A DNA stretch of 64,000 nt from Diploptera punctata (GCA_030220185.1 JASPKZ010007549.1:558001-622000), one strand, 5' to 3'. Counted from the first letter of the stretch, positions 1 through 10,140 are shown. Notes: generated from the sequence alone by a model not told the origin. Translations and numbers: made by a program.

Positions 1-249
1 GATCGTAGTCTTCAAGGTCCGACATCTTGGATAAAGCAGCAAGGTACGCATCAAGGTTTCAAACTACATCGGTTCCCATTGGGTTGCTCACGATTTGTTC
101 TCTGCAAAGTCACCTCGCCAGGTAGCTTAGAAATTTTGACATTATTATCGCTTGAACAGACTTTTGAGTACGCAAAAACGTATTTGGATGCAACTTTCTC
201 AGCAGAGAACGACTTTTATGGTCTAATGCATTCATAGATTCGAGCCTAA
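1..249. repeat. RepA dispersed repeat, 3'-part copy
   Basis: This stretch matches the second half of two longer copies at 6779-7283 and 61230-61777, sharing the blocks ggtccgacatcttggataaa and ctttctcagcagag. It lies in the intron before the CASK exon. No coding domain is recognisable and the family is of unknown class. Confidence 0.75.
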
Positions 250-360
250 ATGTCCTGGATTCAAACCCCACACTTGGTGTATATTTTTCTCTTCAAATAT
301 AATTTGTTCTTCAATGAAAAATGTTAAACTTATAATAAAAATAACAATTCTAAATTGATA
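237..360 (+). repeat. SINE-S 3' fragment
   Basis: It contains a degenerate B-box (ggattcaaacccc) followed by the family tail tttttctcttcaaatata and an aataataaaaa-like end. This is the 3' half of the tRNA-Ser-like SINE seen complete at 3694-4282. The tRNA 5' half is missing. Confidence 0.6.
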
Positions 361-426
361 CATTGATACAGATTGCCTAAAACCCTAAAAAAAGTTTTTG
401 AAATTTATATTTGTGATTGATTTCAG

Positions 427-606
427 TACGATGGGAGCCTGGAACGTCTAGCGAAAGAATCAGACCTTCTTCGACAAGCCTACGGTCATTTCTTTGACCT
501 TACCATTGTTAATAACGACATAGAAGAAACTATTGCTGCGTTGGAGAAAGCCATAGAAAGAGTGCATACCACACCTCAATGGATACCCGTGTCGTGGGTA
601 TACTGA
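427..606 (+). CDS. CASK: CASK (MAGUK scaffold) last coding exon
   Basis: The last 59 codons plus TGA of a membrane-associated guanylate kinase. The exon opens after an intron acceptor (tttcag, AG at 425-426) in phase 0 and reads through the guanylate-kinase-like domain end, including [13 protein letters not shown]. It finishes [10 protein letters not shown], the C-terminus typical of CASK. CASK is a cell-junction and synaptic scaffold (CaMK-like, L27, PDZ, SH3 and GK domains); its GK domain binds partners rather than phosphorylating GMP. Upstream exons lie outside the window. A close MAGUK such as an MPP/p55 protein is the main alternative. Unlike everything around it, this frame is undamaged. 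Confidence 0.9.
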   Translation, partial: YDGSLERLAKESDLLRQAYGHFFDLTIVNNDIEETIAALEKAIERVHTTPQWIPVSWVY

Positions 607-835
607 CAGAAACTGGCTGCGGGCTCCACTTCGTCGCTCAAGTAAGAGGAACCGATGCTTTGCTCAAGGTTACATCGCAGGGGAGCACTGCCAGACACCC
701 CCTCCACCTGCTGCTGCTGCTGCTGGTTCGACTACTCTGAACTTTGCCTTAAATCTGCACTTTGGAACGTAATGTCACGGGTCTCTGTCGCCGCTACACT
801 TGTGTTCCGAATTAAAGCAACGCATACAACACGCA
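607..835 (+). other. CASK 3' UTR (probable)
   Basis: Relatively GC-rich sequence directly after the CASK stop. It includes a short (CTG)6 run near 709-726 and a possible variant polyadenylation signal, ATTAAA, at 811-816. The end is inferred; the sequence turns AT-rich after about 850. Confidence 0.5.
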
Positions 836-959
836 TGATCCGATTTGCTGGTTTATGAAATATATATTTCTTTGATGCTACATTTAGTTTAACATTAATT
901 AATAATTAATTTTACTTCTTTAGGAATTCACACCTTGAGGTATCATTTATTTAGGTAAA

Positions 960-1213
960 CTTTTATCACTTATAGTTAAATATGGGAAATAACATTATAG
1001 GATTCTTAATTCAATGAATGAATGAGTCTGAAATTTATCAAATTAGTTATAAAGACTGCAATAAAGTATACATAGGAAAAACAAAAAGGAATTTGGTCAC
1101 TCGCACAAAACAACACTATTCAAAAAGAAGGAACAGACTTCAAACATTTATTTCTTCCAAACTACAAAAGAATAATAATAGAATAAATGCGCACAAGTTG
1201 TGCAGAGAATATA
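960..1213 (+). pseudogene. Penelope-like element, GIY-YIG fragment
   Basis: From about 1024 the plus strand encodes IYQISYKDCNKVYIGKTKR followed by LVTRTKQH, the start of the GIY-YIG endonuclease domain that follows the RT in Penelope-like elements. Upstream (960-1023) lies the inverted PLE terminus (gggaaataacatt). The frame ends where a mariner is inserted at 1214. Confidence 0.75.
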
Positions 1214-1791
1214 CAGGGTGATTCAAAATTGACTTTACAACTTTACAAGCTTATAGAAATTTATTTAGAAGACCTACAGAATTGGTTTTAATGTGATATG
1301 ATAGCACAACTCATCAAGTTTTCACCGACATAGTTTTATAGTACCTAGTTCTCTCACCGCATACGCTAGGGCTCCGAGCAAAGCTATCCCTCACTTGTTC
1401 AACCACAGCTTCAGCCGTACGTGGACGGCCAGTATGCTTGGAATGACTAACAGAACAGTCAGTCCTAACAAATGTTTGGTGCCAAGAATAAATTGTTGGC
1501 CTGCTAGGAGGATCCTTACCATACTGGGTACGAAATCTACGCTGAACAATTGTCGCAGATTTAGTTTCTTCGAACAAAAACACACAACGAGCACGCACGG
1601 CACCTGTGAAAGCAGCCATTTTGATATGAACTACGTTAGCGCACGCGGTGAGAGAACTAGGTACTATAAAACTATGTCGGTGAAAACTTGATGAGTTGTG
1701 CTATCATATCACATTAAAACCAATTCTGTAGGTCTTCTAAATAAATTTCTATAAGCTTGTAAAGTTGTAAAGTCAATTTTGAATCACCCTG
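1214..1791 (-). mobile_element. Mariner-like deletion derivative with 147-bp perfect TIRs
   Basis: It starts cagggtgattcaaaattgac and ends with the reverse complement, flanked by TA at 1212-1213 and 1792-1793. The inverted repeats 1214-1360 and 1645-1791 read identically over 147 bp. The interior keeps only the N-terminus of a transposase on the minus strand, so the copy is non-autonomous. TIR identity implies recent insertion or arm homogenisation. Confidence 0.9.
1361..1619 (-). pseudogene. Mariner-like transposase N-terminus
   Basis: From the ATG at 1619 the minus strand encodes a helix-turn-helix-like N-terminus with SRPTIYSWHQTF and GRPRTAE, resembling the DNA-binding start of Tc1/mariner-type transposases in insects. 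The frame then runs into the TIR; the DDE catalytic part is absent. Confidence 0.75.
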
Positions 1792-1799
1792 TATGTTAC

Positions 1800-2490
1800 A
1801 AAAATTTTGTCATTAATTTGATTCACATAGTTTGTTATTTGCAGAATTCTACCAGGGATTTCCCAGCATCGTGGAAACACTTGGTGTCGAAGTTCTTGAT
1901 TGGTGTTGGTCCAGGATCTGTTTGTCATGGCTTCTGTTGTATAAAAGTCCAGCCATATCTCTTGTCTCTTCTTCTCCCTTTCCTGAAGTAGTTTATTTGA
2001 GTTGTCTGTGGATGGTAGACTCATACGCAGTTCTTCTGTGAAGAAGATGTTCCTTGGCGAGTTCATATGCTAGCCTCGACTTTGTGTATTTTGAGACACC
2101 TGGGGCGGCTTTCAAGAATCGTGATTTGACTGCTTCCAAAGTTATTACATCTCTTAGACTCAGCTTCTCCCAAATGAGGTCTATTCCATAGGTTGCAATG
2201 GCAACTATTTTTGCGTTAAACAAGGCCTTGGTCGTTTTTAGTGACAGTCTGGATATTGCTTTGATGTCAAACATGGCTTTTATGGCAGCTGCTGCACGGG
2301 ATAGTATGTGTATTCTAAATTACCTGGCAGTGGTTTGCAACGTCAGTCACAGATATTTGAAGCTGTTAATTGTCACGAGAGGTTCTATTCCTAGGTAGAT
2401 TCTGTCCTCCGCAGCTTCTTGACCTCCGTTGCAGAATGTCATCTGTACTGTTTTCCCCGAGTTTATTTCCATTTTGTTTTCCTGGGGCCC
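1800..2490 (-). pseudogene. Non-LTR retrotransposon, post-RT segment
   Basis: Minus-strand peptides such as ENKMEINSGKTVQMTF, and downstream ISRLSLKTTKALFNAKIVA with IATYGIDLIWEKLS, match the region after the YADD box of a LINE RT. They resemble the element at 18560-19500 (LTINPEKT...). Stops and frameshifts split it into three frames. Confidence 0.65.
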
Positions 2491-2507
2491 ATTTCTCAAG
2501 TTGGTAA

Positions 2508-3027
2508 AACTACAAAAAAATAGAAACACAATTCCAGAGTTTCAGGAAAGAGAAAAGTTTGAACTTCCTATCACGGCCGCATTGTCACTGTTGCTTGTCT
2601 TGTTGATTGTTTGTATTAAAACGGCGACACAACAGGACGTTGGATTGGAAGAGGAGGAGCAGAAGATCAACTTCATTACCAGTGACCTCCCAGGTCACCA
2701 GATCTGACCCCATGTGATTTTTATTTGTGGGGTTACATAAAAGACCTTGTTTTTATCCCCCCTATGCCTGACACTCTTGAAAATCTTCAACATCAAATTG
2801 TTGAAGCTGTAAATTCGATAACTAGAGACCAGCTGATTCATGTATGGCAAGAAATGAGCCGCCGTTTTGATATTTGTTGTGTAACACAATGGTGCTCATA
2901 TTGAATGCATAAAATAGTGAAATTTGAACTTTTCTCTTTCTAGGAACGTTAGAATTGTGTTTTTTATTTTTTGTAGTTTAGAAGAAATAAATGTTTGAAA
3001 TGTGTTCCTTCTTTCTGAATAGCCCTG
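2508..3027 (+). mobile_element. Mariner-like element, truncated at left end
   Basis: The right TIR (2930-3027, ending agccctg before TA) is matched inverted by 2508-2575, but the outer left TIR is missing. The body keeps only the transposase C-terminus. To its right the PLE sequence resumes, so it was inserted into a PLE. Confidence 0.75.
2698..2904 (+). pseudogene. Mariner-like transposase C-terminus
   Basis: It reads PDLTPCDFYLWGYIKD, then DTLENLQHQIVEAVNSI and HVWQEMSRRFDICCVT, ending at TGA 2902-2904. The second catalytic Asp (PCDF) and the usual C-terminal helices are visible. The first catalytic Asp and the N-terminus are deleted, so it is inactive. Confidence 0.8.
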
Positions 3028-3235
3028 TATTAAAAATGGTGAAATTGAAAAATCAGCTATTACAGTACATAGTTTATTGGAGAGCCATAAAATAAAAAAA
3101 AAAAAGGCTAAACTTTTAAAACATTTGGAAAAACCTTATGAATTGACAGTTTGGGAAAATATATACATTCAGAAGAATAAATTTAGATCCGTGAATTCTG
3201 AAATTTCTGATGAACAGGACTTGTTCGTAAATTAA
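3028..3235 (+). pseudogene. PLE C-terminal fragment
   Basis: The plus strand encodes a C-terminal PLE stretch similar to 55080-55310, including LTVWENIYIQKNKFRS. An A-rich run and stops break it. It abuts an inverted copy at 3236. Confidence 0.7.
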
Positions 3236-3681
3236 TGAGTCATTTTTTAACATCTTACCTCATATTTTATGTTTCTTCAAACACGGGAACTGGTTTTCGA
3301 GAGAAAGATCTCTCTCATTTTCAACCGACATTATGACTACCAGATTTTCGTTGGAATCTCCATCAATAACGTTGCCATCTGGTGTTGATTTGATGAACTT
3401 TGAGATGAGGTTACGTTCATCAGAAATCTCGAAATTCATGGATCTAAATTTGTTCTTCTGAATTTATATCTTCTCCCAAATTGTCAATTCTAAAGGTTTT
3501 TCCAAATGTTTTAAAAATAGGGCTTGTTCTCAAAGTTCACCAAATCAGCACCAGATGGCAACTTTATAGTTGAAGATTTCAATGAAAATCTGGTAGTCAT
3601 AATGTCAGCTGAAGATAAGACGGCTCCTGTTGAAAACTGCAGTTCCCGTGTTAAAAAAAAAAGCATGAAATATGAAGTAAG
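3236..3681. mobile_element. PLE 3' end palindrome (minus copy then plus copy)
   Basis: 3236-3525 is a minus-strand PLE 3' end (cf. 54520-54840). From about 3526 to 3681 the same terminal sequence returns on the plus strand, giving back-to-back copies of a block containing a TPDGN-like peptide and the tail atgaagtaagat. It is the host of the SINE palindrome that follows. Confidence 0.7.
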
Positions 3682-3757
3682 ATAAGAAGTGACGATTTTA
3701 TTATTAATTTAACACTTCTCACTGAAGGATAAATTATATTTGAAGAGAAAAATTTTT

Positions 3758-3830
3758 GCCTAGACTGAGACTCGAACCCGGGACCCTTGGCTTTCCAGGC
3801 CAAGTGCTCTACCAACTGAGCTACCGAGGC
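3758..3830 (-). repeat. tRNA-Ser(GGA)-like SINE core, inverted partner
   Basis: The minus-strand counterpart of 4190-4262, near-identical, with the same GGA anticodon loop and B-box. It forms the left arm of the palindromic unit. Confidence 0.75.
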
Positions 3831-4189
3831 GAGTTGCGATCTAGACGCAAATTTTTCTCTTATGTACGTTGTAATTCCCTCGTGCCAAATACTTGAAACC
3901 GTAGCTTCTATCTTTCCAAATGGCGGCTTCTTAGTTAAGACATTTATTGGGATTTTAACACTACTTTATAAAGCTAGTAGGGCTTCTAATGATGTTTTTA
4001 TTATTAATTTAACACTTCTCACTGAAGGATAAATTATATTTGAAGAGAAAAAGTAGTGTTAAAATCCCAATAAATGTCTTCTTAACTAAGAAGCCGCCAT
4101 TTGCAAAGATAGAAGCTACGGTTTCAAGTATTTGGCACGAGGGAATTACAACGTATATAAGAGAAAAATTTGCGTCTAGATCGCAACTC

Positions 4190-4262
4190 GCCTCAGTAGC
4201 TCAGTTGGTAGAGCACTTGGCCTGGAAAGCCAAGGGTCCCGGGTTCGAGTCTCGGTCTAGGC
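4190..4262 (+). repeat. tRNA-Ser(GGA)-like SINE core
   Basis: A 73-nt cloverleaf-compatible sequence with A-box (tagctcagttggtagagc), anticodon stem ttggc/gccaa, loop ctggaaa (anticodon GGA) and B-box gggttcgagtc. A true tRNA-Ser would have a long variable arm, which is missing. With several dispersed copies this is a SINE promoter, not a tRNA gene. Confidence 0.75.
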
Positions 4263-4294
4263 GAAAATTTTTCTCTTCAAATATAAGAAGTGAC

Positions 4295-4965
4295 TCATTC
4301 ATTCATTGATTTTTATCTCTCACTTCATATTCTTCTTCTTTTTTATACTACTTTGGGAACTTTACACAGAGGGAGCAAGAAGCAGCGCTTCAAGATGACG
4401 GTCACAAAATTACTGAAGATGGAACTGATGTGTAAAGTTTTGAAACTAGTATAAAAAAGAACAATATGTGGTCATTGATAAACGTTTACGTAAATAAATG
4501 AATAATTCATATTTATGTACAATTTTATCACTCACCTCACATTTTTCTTCTTCTTAAACTACTTTCAAAATTATCTTCTGTTTCATCGTCAGTATTTCAT
4601 GACCGCTGTTTTGTCATCTTGAAGAACCATGTTTTGCTCACTCTGTTGGTAGATTGAAAAAACCTCAAAATCAAATAATTTTCTGCAGAAATTTCAAAGT
4701 TAATTAAAATTTCTCCTTTTCTTTTTTTTTTTTATGTAGAGTTCTTGCCAAACAGTGAGTTCTTTAGGTTTTCCGTTTTTTTAATAATTCAGCCTTTCTT
4801 TCGCTAAATGTTTTTGTGACCATGATGGGCTGCCACTGCAAACTTTTCCACTTCCCCTTTCTTGACATTCCTAAGATGTTCTTTCACTCTGTTTTTAAAT
4901 TTCTCTTTGTTTTCTCAGTGTAGACTTTCTCACATTCTCTACATTTAATCTGACTATTTAACTCA
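4295..4965. pseudogene. PLE 3' fragments in alternating orientation
   Basis: 4295-4365 is a minus terminal piece and 4370-4480 a plus piece (cagagggagcaagaag). 4525-4965 is a minus fragment encoding IKCRECEKVYTEKTKRNL, a degenerate GIY-YIG start, and then decayed C-terminal sequence. A family different from the 55-kb copy. Confidence 0.65.
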
Positions 4966-4970
4966 TGTCC

Positions 4971-5305
4971 CGCGCTGTAGCCAAATGGTTAAGGCAAGAA
5001 ACCTTGGCGCAGAGCTATGGGACTTGCGCTGGTTCGAGTCTCCATGGGGGAACAAATTTTCTCATGGTATTTCGGCCAGTATGGGACCAGTGCCCACCCA
5101 GTACGGTGAGGCATTTGGGTAGCTGCAATAAGTAGCGGCTCCAGGTTGAGAAGACCAGCTGTAACGGCTGGGGGACCCAACATGCTGATCACACATCACT
5201 CCTACCCTGGCTGATCATCATCTACCTCTGTGATTAACACATATGGATGTGAGGCCAGCAGCCGGCTGGTAGCCTAAGGGCCTTCTAGGCCTGTTGTGCC
5301 AGGAG
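4971..5305 (+). repeat. SINE-D (tRNA-derived)
   Basis: It starts gcgctgtagccaaatggtta and has a B-box-like ctggttcgagtctcc. The body includes gcatttgggtagctgcaata and it ends ggcctgttgtgcc. A second copy lies at 43660-43965. The 3' end resembles that of SINE-E (49395-49683), suggesting related tails. Confidence 0.8.
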
Positions 5306-5318
5306 TTCTTTTATTTAA

Positions 5319-5590
5319 CTTATTCCCCAAATGGGAGTCATGACCAATCAGGTTTCAATGAATTTTTGTTTTACAACATTGACATTTGTGTTTCAGCTCA
5401 ATATTTATTGAATTATGTTTACCAAAATAAAGAAATCTCCTCCTTTTTAATATTCTGAACAGGTCAGAGCATTATTTTGCAGTGACTGACTCTCCAACAA
5501 ATATATTGAATATAGCAAATAATGAACAGATACCTTCCAACTACACATTTTAATAATTGTGTGTTCAATAATTGTGTTTTTAAATAATTA
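5319..5590 (+). repeat. RepB dispersed repeat, 5' part
   Basis: It shares ccaaatgggagtcatgacca, cctcctttttaatattctg and the ttgaatatagcaaataatga block with 28670-29100 and 57230-57840. It lacks the hairpin end of those copies. Between 5590 and 5805 I see only AT-rich sequence. Confidence 0.65.
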
Positions 5591-5804
5591 TGAGCTGTTT
5601 CCTAAAAAAATTAATTAATAACCTAAATTATTATTTTTTTTTTGAGTTAGAGAGGAATTCAACTTAACGAGGCTCCAGTTATAGAGGTTCCACTGTATTT
5701 GGAAATTTTAAAAAGTTGAACAATTAAAATATTTAGGAACCATAATAATTATTTTTATTCGAGTCTGACATCTTGAGAACATGTTTTCAATAATCATGCA
5801 AATT

Positions 5805-6215
5805 TAATCAGAATTAACACTATGAGGTATTTTCAATTTAAAAATGTTTTCATATCTCACCTCATAAAGTTGCATGTTTTCACGATACCAGTTTCAAAGG
5901 TCATTCACCTTTATCTTCAGTAAGTTCCAACATGAGCTTTCAAATCGGTACAGTCAAAACACACAATTTTATAAGGTGATATATAAAAACATTTTTTAAA
6001 CTCATTTATATAAGAAAATAATGTGTGTATATCATCGTCAGTTCGTTCAGATTGTTGAATATTTGGTTGTTGGTCCTGGATGTCGACTCTGCTTCCATCT
6101 TTTGGTTGACTGAAAAACTTATCAAATGATATAATTTTCTCTCCTCCACAATATCATTTACTGAAGTAATGAAAGTTGATAAATATTTAAAATTCTCAGT
6201 TTTGTTTTTTTTGCC
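5805..6215 (-). pseudogene. PLE 3' end fragments
   Basis: It begins with the conserved terminus aattaacactatgaggt. It holds two partial tails, one with the ttatcttcagtaag motif and one with gtcgactctgcttccatctt, related to 55530-55640. No intact frame. Confidence 0.55.
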
Positions 6216-6224
6216 TGATCGTTT

Positions 6225-6640
6225 CCTTGAGAATGACTTGTTTAATTTCTTTAATTTCTTCTCTTTTTCTTCTTGTTGCAAGGATTAAACCTTTTTTGGT
6301 TCGTTCTGGCTCCAAGTATCACAGCTGCTATGTCCATCTCTTTCGTGGACGTCCCCGATCTCTTTTTCCCTCCTCTTGGTTGATAGTTCAGACTTTTCCT
6401 AGGCAATCTGTTGGTATCCATTCTGCAGACATGTTCATACCATTTTCTCCTGTACTCTTCTATTTTATCTGAATATTTGTAGTTCTTTATGGATATCTTC
6501 ACTTCATTTTTTATCCATTAAAGTATGTCCTGCCACAAATCGTAAAATATTTCATTTCAGCTGCTTCTATTCTTTTAATTGTCTGTTTATTCAGAGTCCA
6601 TATTTCTGAGCCATACAATATTGCAGGTACAGCCAATACT
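6225..6640 (-). pseudogene. LINE C-terminal fragment
   Basis: The minus strand encodes EYRRKWYEHVCRMDTNRLPR followed by SLNYQPRGGKKRSG, the common C-terminal W-x-x-H-V-x-R-M ... R-x-P motif of LINE ORF2. Then come remnants of the VLYGSE-type segment (gagtccatatttctgagcc). Frameshifted and 5'-truncated. Confidence 0.7.
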
Positions 6641-6644
6641 CTTA

Positions 6645-6775
6645 CTTACTTACTCACTGGCTCTATTGAACCTGTAGGTTCTGGCCACGTGGACATAAGC
6701 TCTGCATACAACCCTATCCTGAGCTAATGCTTTCCAATTATTCCGCAGGGTACATAGGTTGAAATATGTGCGCCG
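6645..6775 (-). pseudogene. RTE-like LINE 3' end
   Basis: It starts with the inverted (GTAA)n tail (ttacttactcactggc) and carries about 130 bp of the terminal ORF (AQDRxVxRAYV segment on minus). Heavily 5'-truncated. Confidence 0.7.
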
Positions 6776-6778
6776 CAT

Positions 6779-7283
6779 GCAAATACATTAGTCTCTGCTG
6801 AGCTGAGTTTTCCGTGAGCAAGTGCAAAGTTTGAATTAGCGAGTCACTGACTGGTCATGCATGAAAGTAGTTTTTTTCTTAATATTGGAAAGAAATTACC
6901 CAGAATTCTCAGCGTTAAAACCACTTATTTTCGTCTGCTAGAGGAACGCATTTACGCTTGCATCCCGCAAATAAAACCGTATACGATGTCTGCATTGCGC
7001 GATATTACACCGATTCTCCTGTTCTTCCAGTTGAATTCTTTGGTAGACTATCAAATTCCTCTTCTCCACATATATTGAAAACATGATTGAAGTCTTTAAG
7101 GTCCGACATCTTGGATAAAGCAGCAAGGTTTCAAAGTACATCGGTTCCCATCAGGTAGCTTAGAATTTTGACAATTATTATCGCATGAACAGACTTTTGA
7201 GTACGCAAAAATATCTTTGGATGCAACTTTCTCAGCAGAGAATGACTTTTATGGTCTAATGCATTCATAGATATGACCCTAAG
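6779..7283. repeat. RepA dispersed repeat, long copy
   Basis: About 505 bp aligned with 61230-61777 throughout. It contains tgagctgagttttccgtgag, catgcatgaaagtagttt and aggaacgcatttacgcttg. No terminal inverted repeats or coding domain found. Orientation is arbitrary. Confidence 0.75.
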
Positions 7284-8070
7284 TGGCCAATTCTTGCTCT
7301 TGACGCAAATGTGTGCACGTGCCGTGGGCTGTTGTTGTACAGTTGTTTTAAATCATTTGGTTTCTCATAATTTTTTTCAGTGTTTTTCCATTTTCAGGTG
7401 TTTACCACTTGTTTAATCTAGTATTTTATTTTATATCACTGAAAGTGCACTAATGATCTTTGATGTTTAGGCATAGAACTGGCCGTGAGTAATTGAATAG
7501 GAAGTTGTGTGCATTGCTTATAATTTTACCCACAAGTGTACTTCATTAACTTATCTTCAATAAAAAAATGAAACGTCAATTGAAGAACTTGAACCACAAT
7601 CTTTATCGAGTTTGTTTACGTGAACATTTCCCTATCTCAAGTCGTGTCGAGGTAAATAAAAGCAGATTTCCGATTGTGTTATCGTTAAGTGAAATGGTGT
7701 GAGAGATTAACGCACAAAACACAATAGTCAAATGTGTGGAAAAAAATGTAACAACGACCACAGAAACAAAAAGTACACTAATGCTCAGAAAAAAACTCAA
7801 CTCGTTTCGAATAAAAAGAAAAGAAGTGTATTTTTTGTTGCGAATTGGCTGGCCCAAAGAGTGTGCAAAAATACTGAAGAATGAATTTTGTGGTGTTTAT
7901 GGACATGTGTTGGCAAGATTTGTGGCATTGGCTGTGAACTGCGTGTTATTAGTAAATTTCGATGCAGGGGTTAACAAAAAAATATTATATAAGTAGCAGA
8001 AGCCTCATACATTTAGTGAAAAAAAAAGTTTAGGTTGTTTTAGGGGGTTCCCAGTAAATTAGTAGTGTGT
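7284..8070 (+). other. Unrecognised, non-repetitive stretch with two small ORFs
   Basis: I find no match to the other repeats of this window. Open frames start at 7568 (44 codons, MKRQLKNLNHNLYRVCLREH..., stop at 7700-7702) and 7736 (86 codons, lysine-rich start and a hydrophobic stretch VLARFVALAVNCVLLVNF). Neither matches a family I know. It could be an intron, a UTR or a decayed element. Confidence 0.3.
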
Positions 8071-8319
8071 TTTGGTGAGAAATAAAAAGAAGAATATATA
8101 AATAACTTTTGAGTATGCATGATAATTTTGAAATATTGTTAAAAACTTCCATGAAATAACAATAAAATTAATTATTCCTACATATATATACATAGATATA
8201 TATATAATAGCTAAAAAGTTTATTAGAAACTAGAAAAACGTATGAATCAAAAACGGAATGATTTTAGTCTGATAATAAATAGATTTGTATGTATGCATAT
8301 ATAAAATGTGTTATTGATT

Positions 8320-9150
8320 ATTTTAGGCTACTGTGCTGGTTCTAATATTGTGGGGAAATTTTTATCTAAAAGTCTCAAAATTTTCGAAATTTTGAAAACT
8401 GCAAAATTTCAATATCCGGGATGTCTAAAGCAAGAAATCCATTGGAAACCCAAAATTCCTGAATGTATATTCCAAGACTATATTCTTGGAATTTTTACCA
8501 AAAATGTCAAAATTTTCAAAATTCTGAAAACAGCAAAAATTATTTTTTTTTCTATGATTTCTAATACCAAAAATCCGGTTCCAAGACAGTAATCTTGGAA
8601 TTTTTACTAAAATTGTCAAAATATTCGAATTTTTCAAAACTGCAAAAATTCAATCTAGAGACTGTGTACGGGATTTCTAATGCAAAAAATCACATCTAAA
8701 TGTTAAATCTCCTGATTGTATTTTCCTTGGCTAAATTCTTGGAATTTTTACCAAAAAGTCAACATTTTGAAAACTGGAGAAAAATTCAATCTACAGGTTG
8801 TGTCTGGAATATCCAAGGCTATATATAGTCTTGCTGTTCTTGGCCAAAATATTTTGGAAATTGTAAAAATTGCAAAAAATTAATCTAGAGCCTGTGTCCG
8901 GAATTTCTAATACAAAAAAATCTGGTCTAAATTCAAAATTTCCCTATTGCATATTATATAAGGCTTTAATATTGGCATTTTTTGGCCAAAAATGTCAACA
9001 TTTTTGAAATTGTAAAAATAGCAAAAATTTAATGTAGAGGTTGCATCCAGGATTTATAATGCAAAAAATCCGGTCTAAATCCAAAATTTCCTGATCGACA
9101 ATTCCTAGGCTATACTCTTGGTCTCTTGAACAAAAGTGTCAAAATATTTT
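8320..9150 (+). repeat. Satellite array, about 110-165-bp units
   Basis: Diverged tandem units built on a core like gtcaaaattttcgaaat, then aactgcaaaaatt, then tgtccgggatttctaatgc and a ctatagtcttgg-type end. About six units are seen here. The array resumes after a LINE insertion and a fragment recurs at the window end. Confidence 0.85.
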
Positions 9151-9154
9151 TAAT

Positions 9155-9600
9155 CCATCATCATCATCATCCATGCAAGTGTTAGGCTGTGTGGCCTGTT
9201 TCGGTCTCAAAGAGGAATTTTCCATCCAGTGCTTTTTTGGACGTCCCAGCGATCTTTTGCCTTGGAGTCAGTAATGAAGCATGGCTTTTGGAATTCTATG
9301 AGACGGCATTCGTTGAAGATGGGCTTTCCAGTTGTTCTGGTAGTTTTGTATATGGTGAAGAATGGGTTCTATATCCAGCTCTTCCATAATTTCCTCATTT
9401 CTTTTATGGTCCCACCTTGTGTAGCCTGCCTTACAGCACATAAATCGCATCTCATTTGCTGTTATTCAGCTTTCATCTCTTCTTCGTATTGTCCATGCTT
9501 CACTACCATATCTTAATACTGGTCTTGCAAGAACCTTATAAAGCCGTATTCTTGTGTTCTTCTAAACTAAAGATGGTTTCATTATACTGTTAATTATCCC
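9155..9600 (-). pseudogene. LINE-2 3' end inserted in satellite
   Basis: It starts with an inverted (ATG)n tail (catcatcatcatcatccatg). The minus strand encodes RFMCCKAGYTRWDHKRNEEI, then YQNNWKAHLQRMPSHRIPKA, the C-terminal LINE motif. It interrupts the satellite, which continues at 9605. Confidence 0.8.
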
Positions 9601-9604
9601 CGTT

Positions 9605-10140
9605 GTTTTTGTAAAATTTGTGATTTTCAAAAACTACAAAAATTTGTGTGGAATGTATGTACAGGATTTCTAATGCAAAAAATCAGGTTTATATCCAAAA
9701 TTTCTCGATCGAATAATCCAAGTCTGTAGTGTTGGTGTTTTTGACTAAAAATGTAAAAATTTTCAGAATTGCAAAAATTTAATCTCGAGGGTGTGTCTGG
9801 GATATCTAATGCAAAAATTGGGTCTAAATCCAAATTTTGCCAATTGAGTAAACCAAGGCTTGTCCAAAAAAAGTCAAAATTTTCGAAATTGTAAAAACTG
9901 CAAAAATTTTGTCTAGAGCGTGTGTCTGGGATTTCAAATGCAAAAAATCCGATCAAAATTCAAAATCTCCTGATCGAGTATATAGTCTTCATGTTTTGAC
10001 CAAAAATGTTAAAATTTTGTAAATTGCAAAAATTTAGTCTATAGGGTGTATCTGGGATTTCTAAATCCAAAAATTGTTTAAATGCAAAATTTCCTGATCG
10101 AGTATTCCAAGCCTATAGTTTTGATGTTCTTGGCCAAAAC
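9605..10140 (+). repeat. Satellite array, second part
   Basis: Four to five further units of the array at 8320-9150, with the aatgcaaaaaatc, tttcctgatcgagta and attccaagcctatagt blocks. It ends at gccaaaacattttgga where a LINE fragment begins. Confidence 0.85.

Larger units (their letters stand above)
3694..4282. mobile_element. Palindromic SINE-S pair with 12-bp TSD
   Basis: Left arm 3734-3965 holds a minus-strand SINE and right arm 4051-4282 the same SINE on plus. The spacer repeats the tail taacacttctcactgaagg. The whole unit is flanked by ataagaagtgac at 3682-3693 and 4283-4294, so it integrated as one piece. Each SINE has a 5' leader, a tRNA-like core (3758-3830 and 4190-4262) and the tail tttttctcttcaaatata. 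Confidence 0.85.

Noticed and set aside
4190..4262. Possible functional tRNA-Ser gene
   Set aside because: No long variable arm, several dispersed copies with shared flanks, and a palindromic partner: a SINE head.
8308..8637. Overlapping 94- and 70-codon frames
   Set aside because: Lie inside satellite units and change with unit divergence; no domain.
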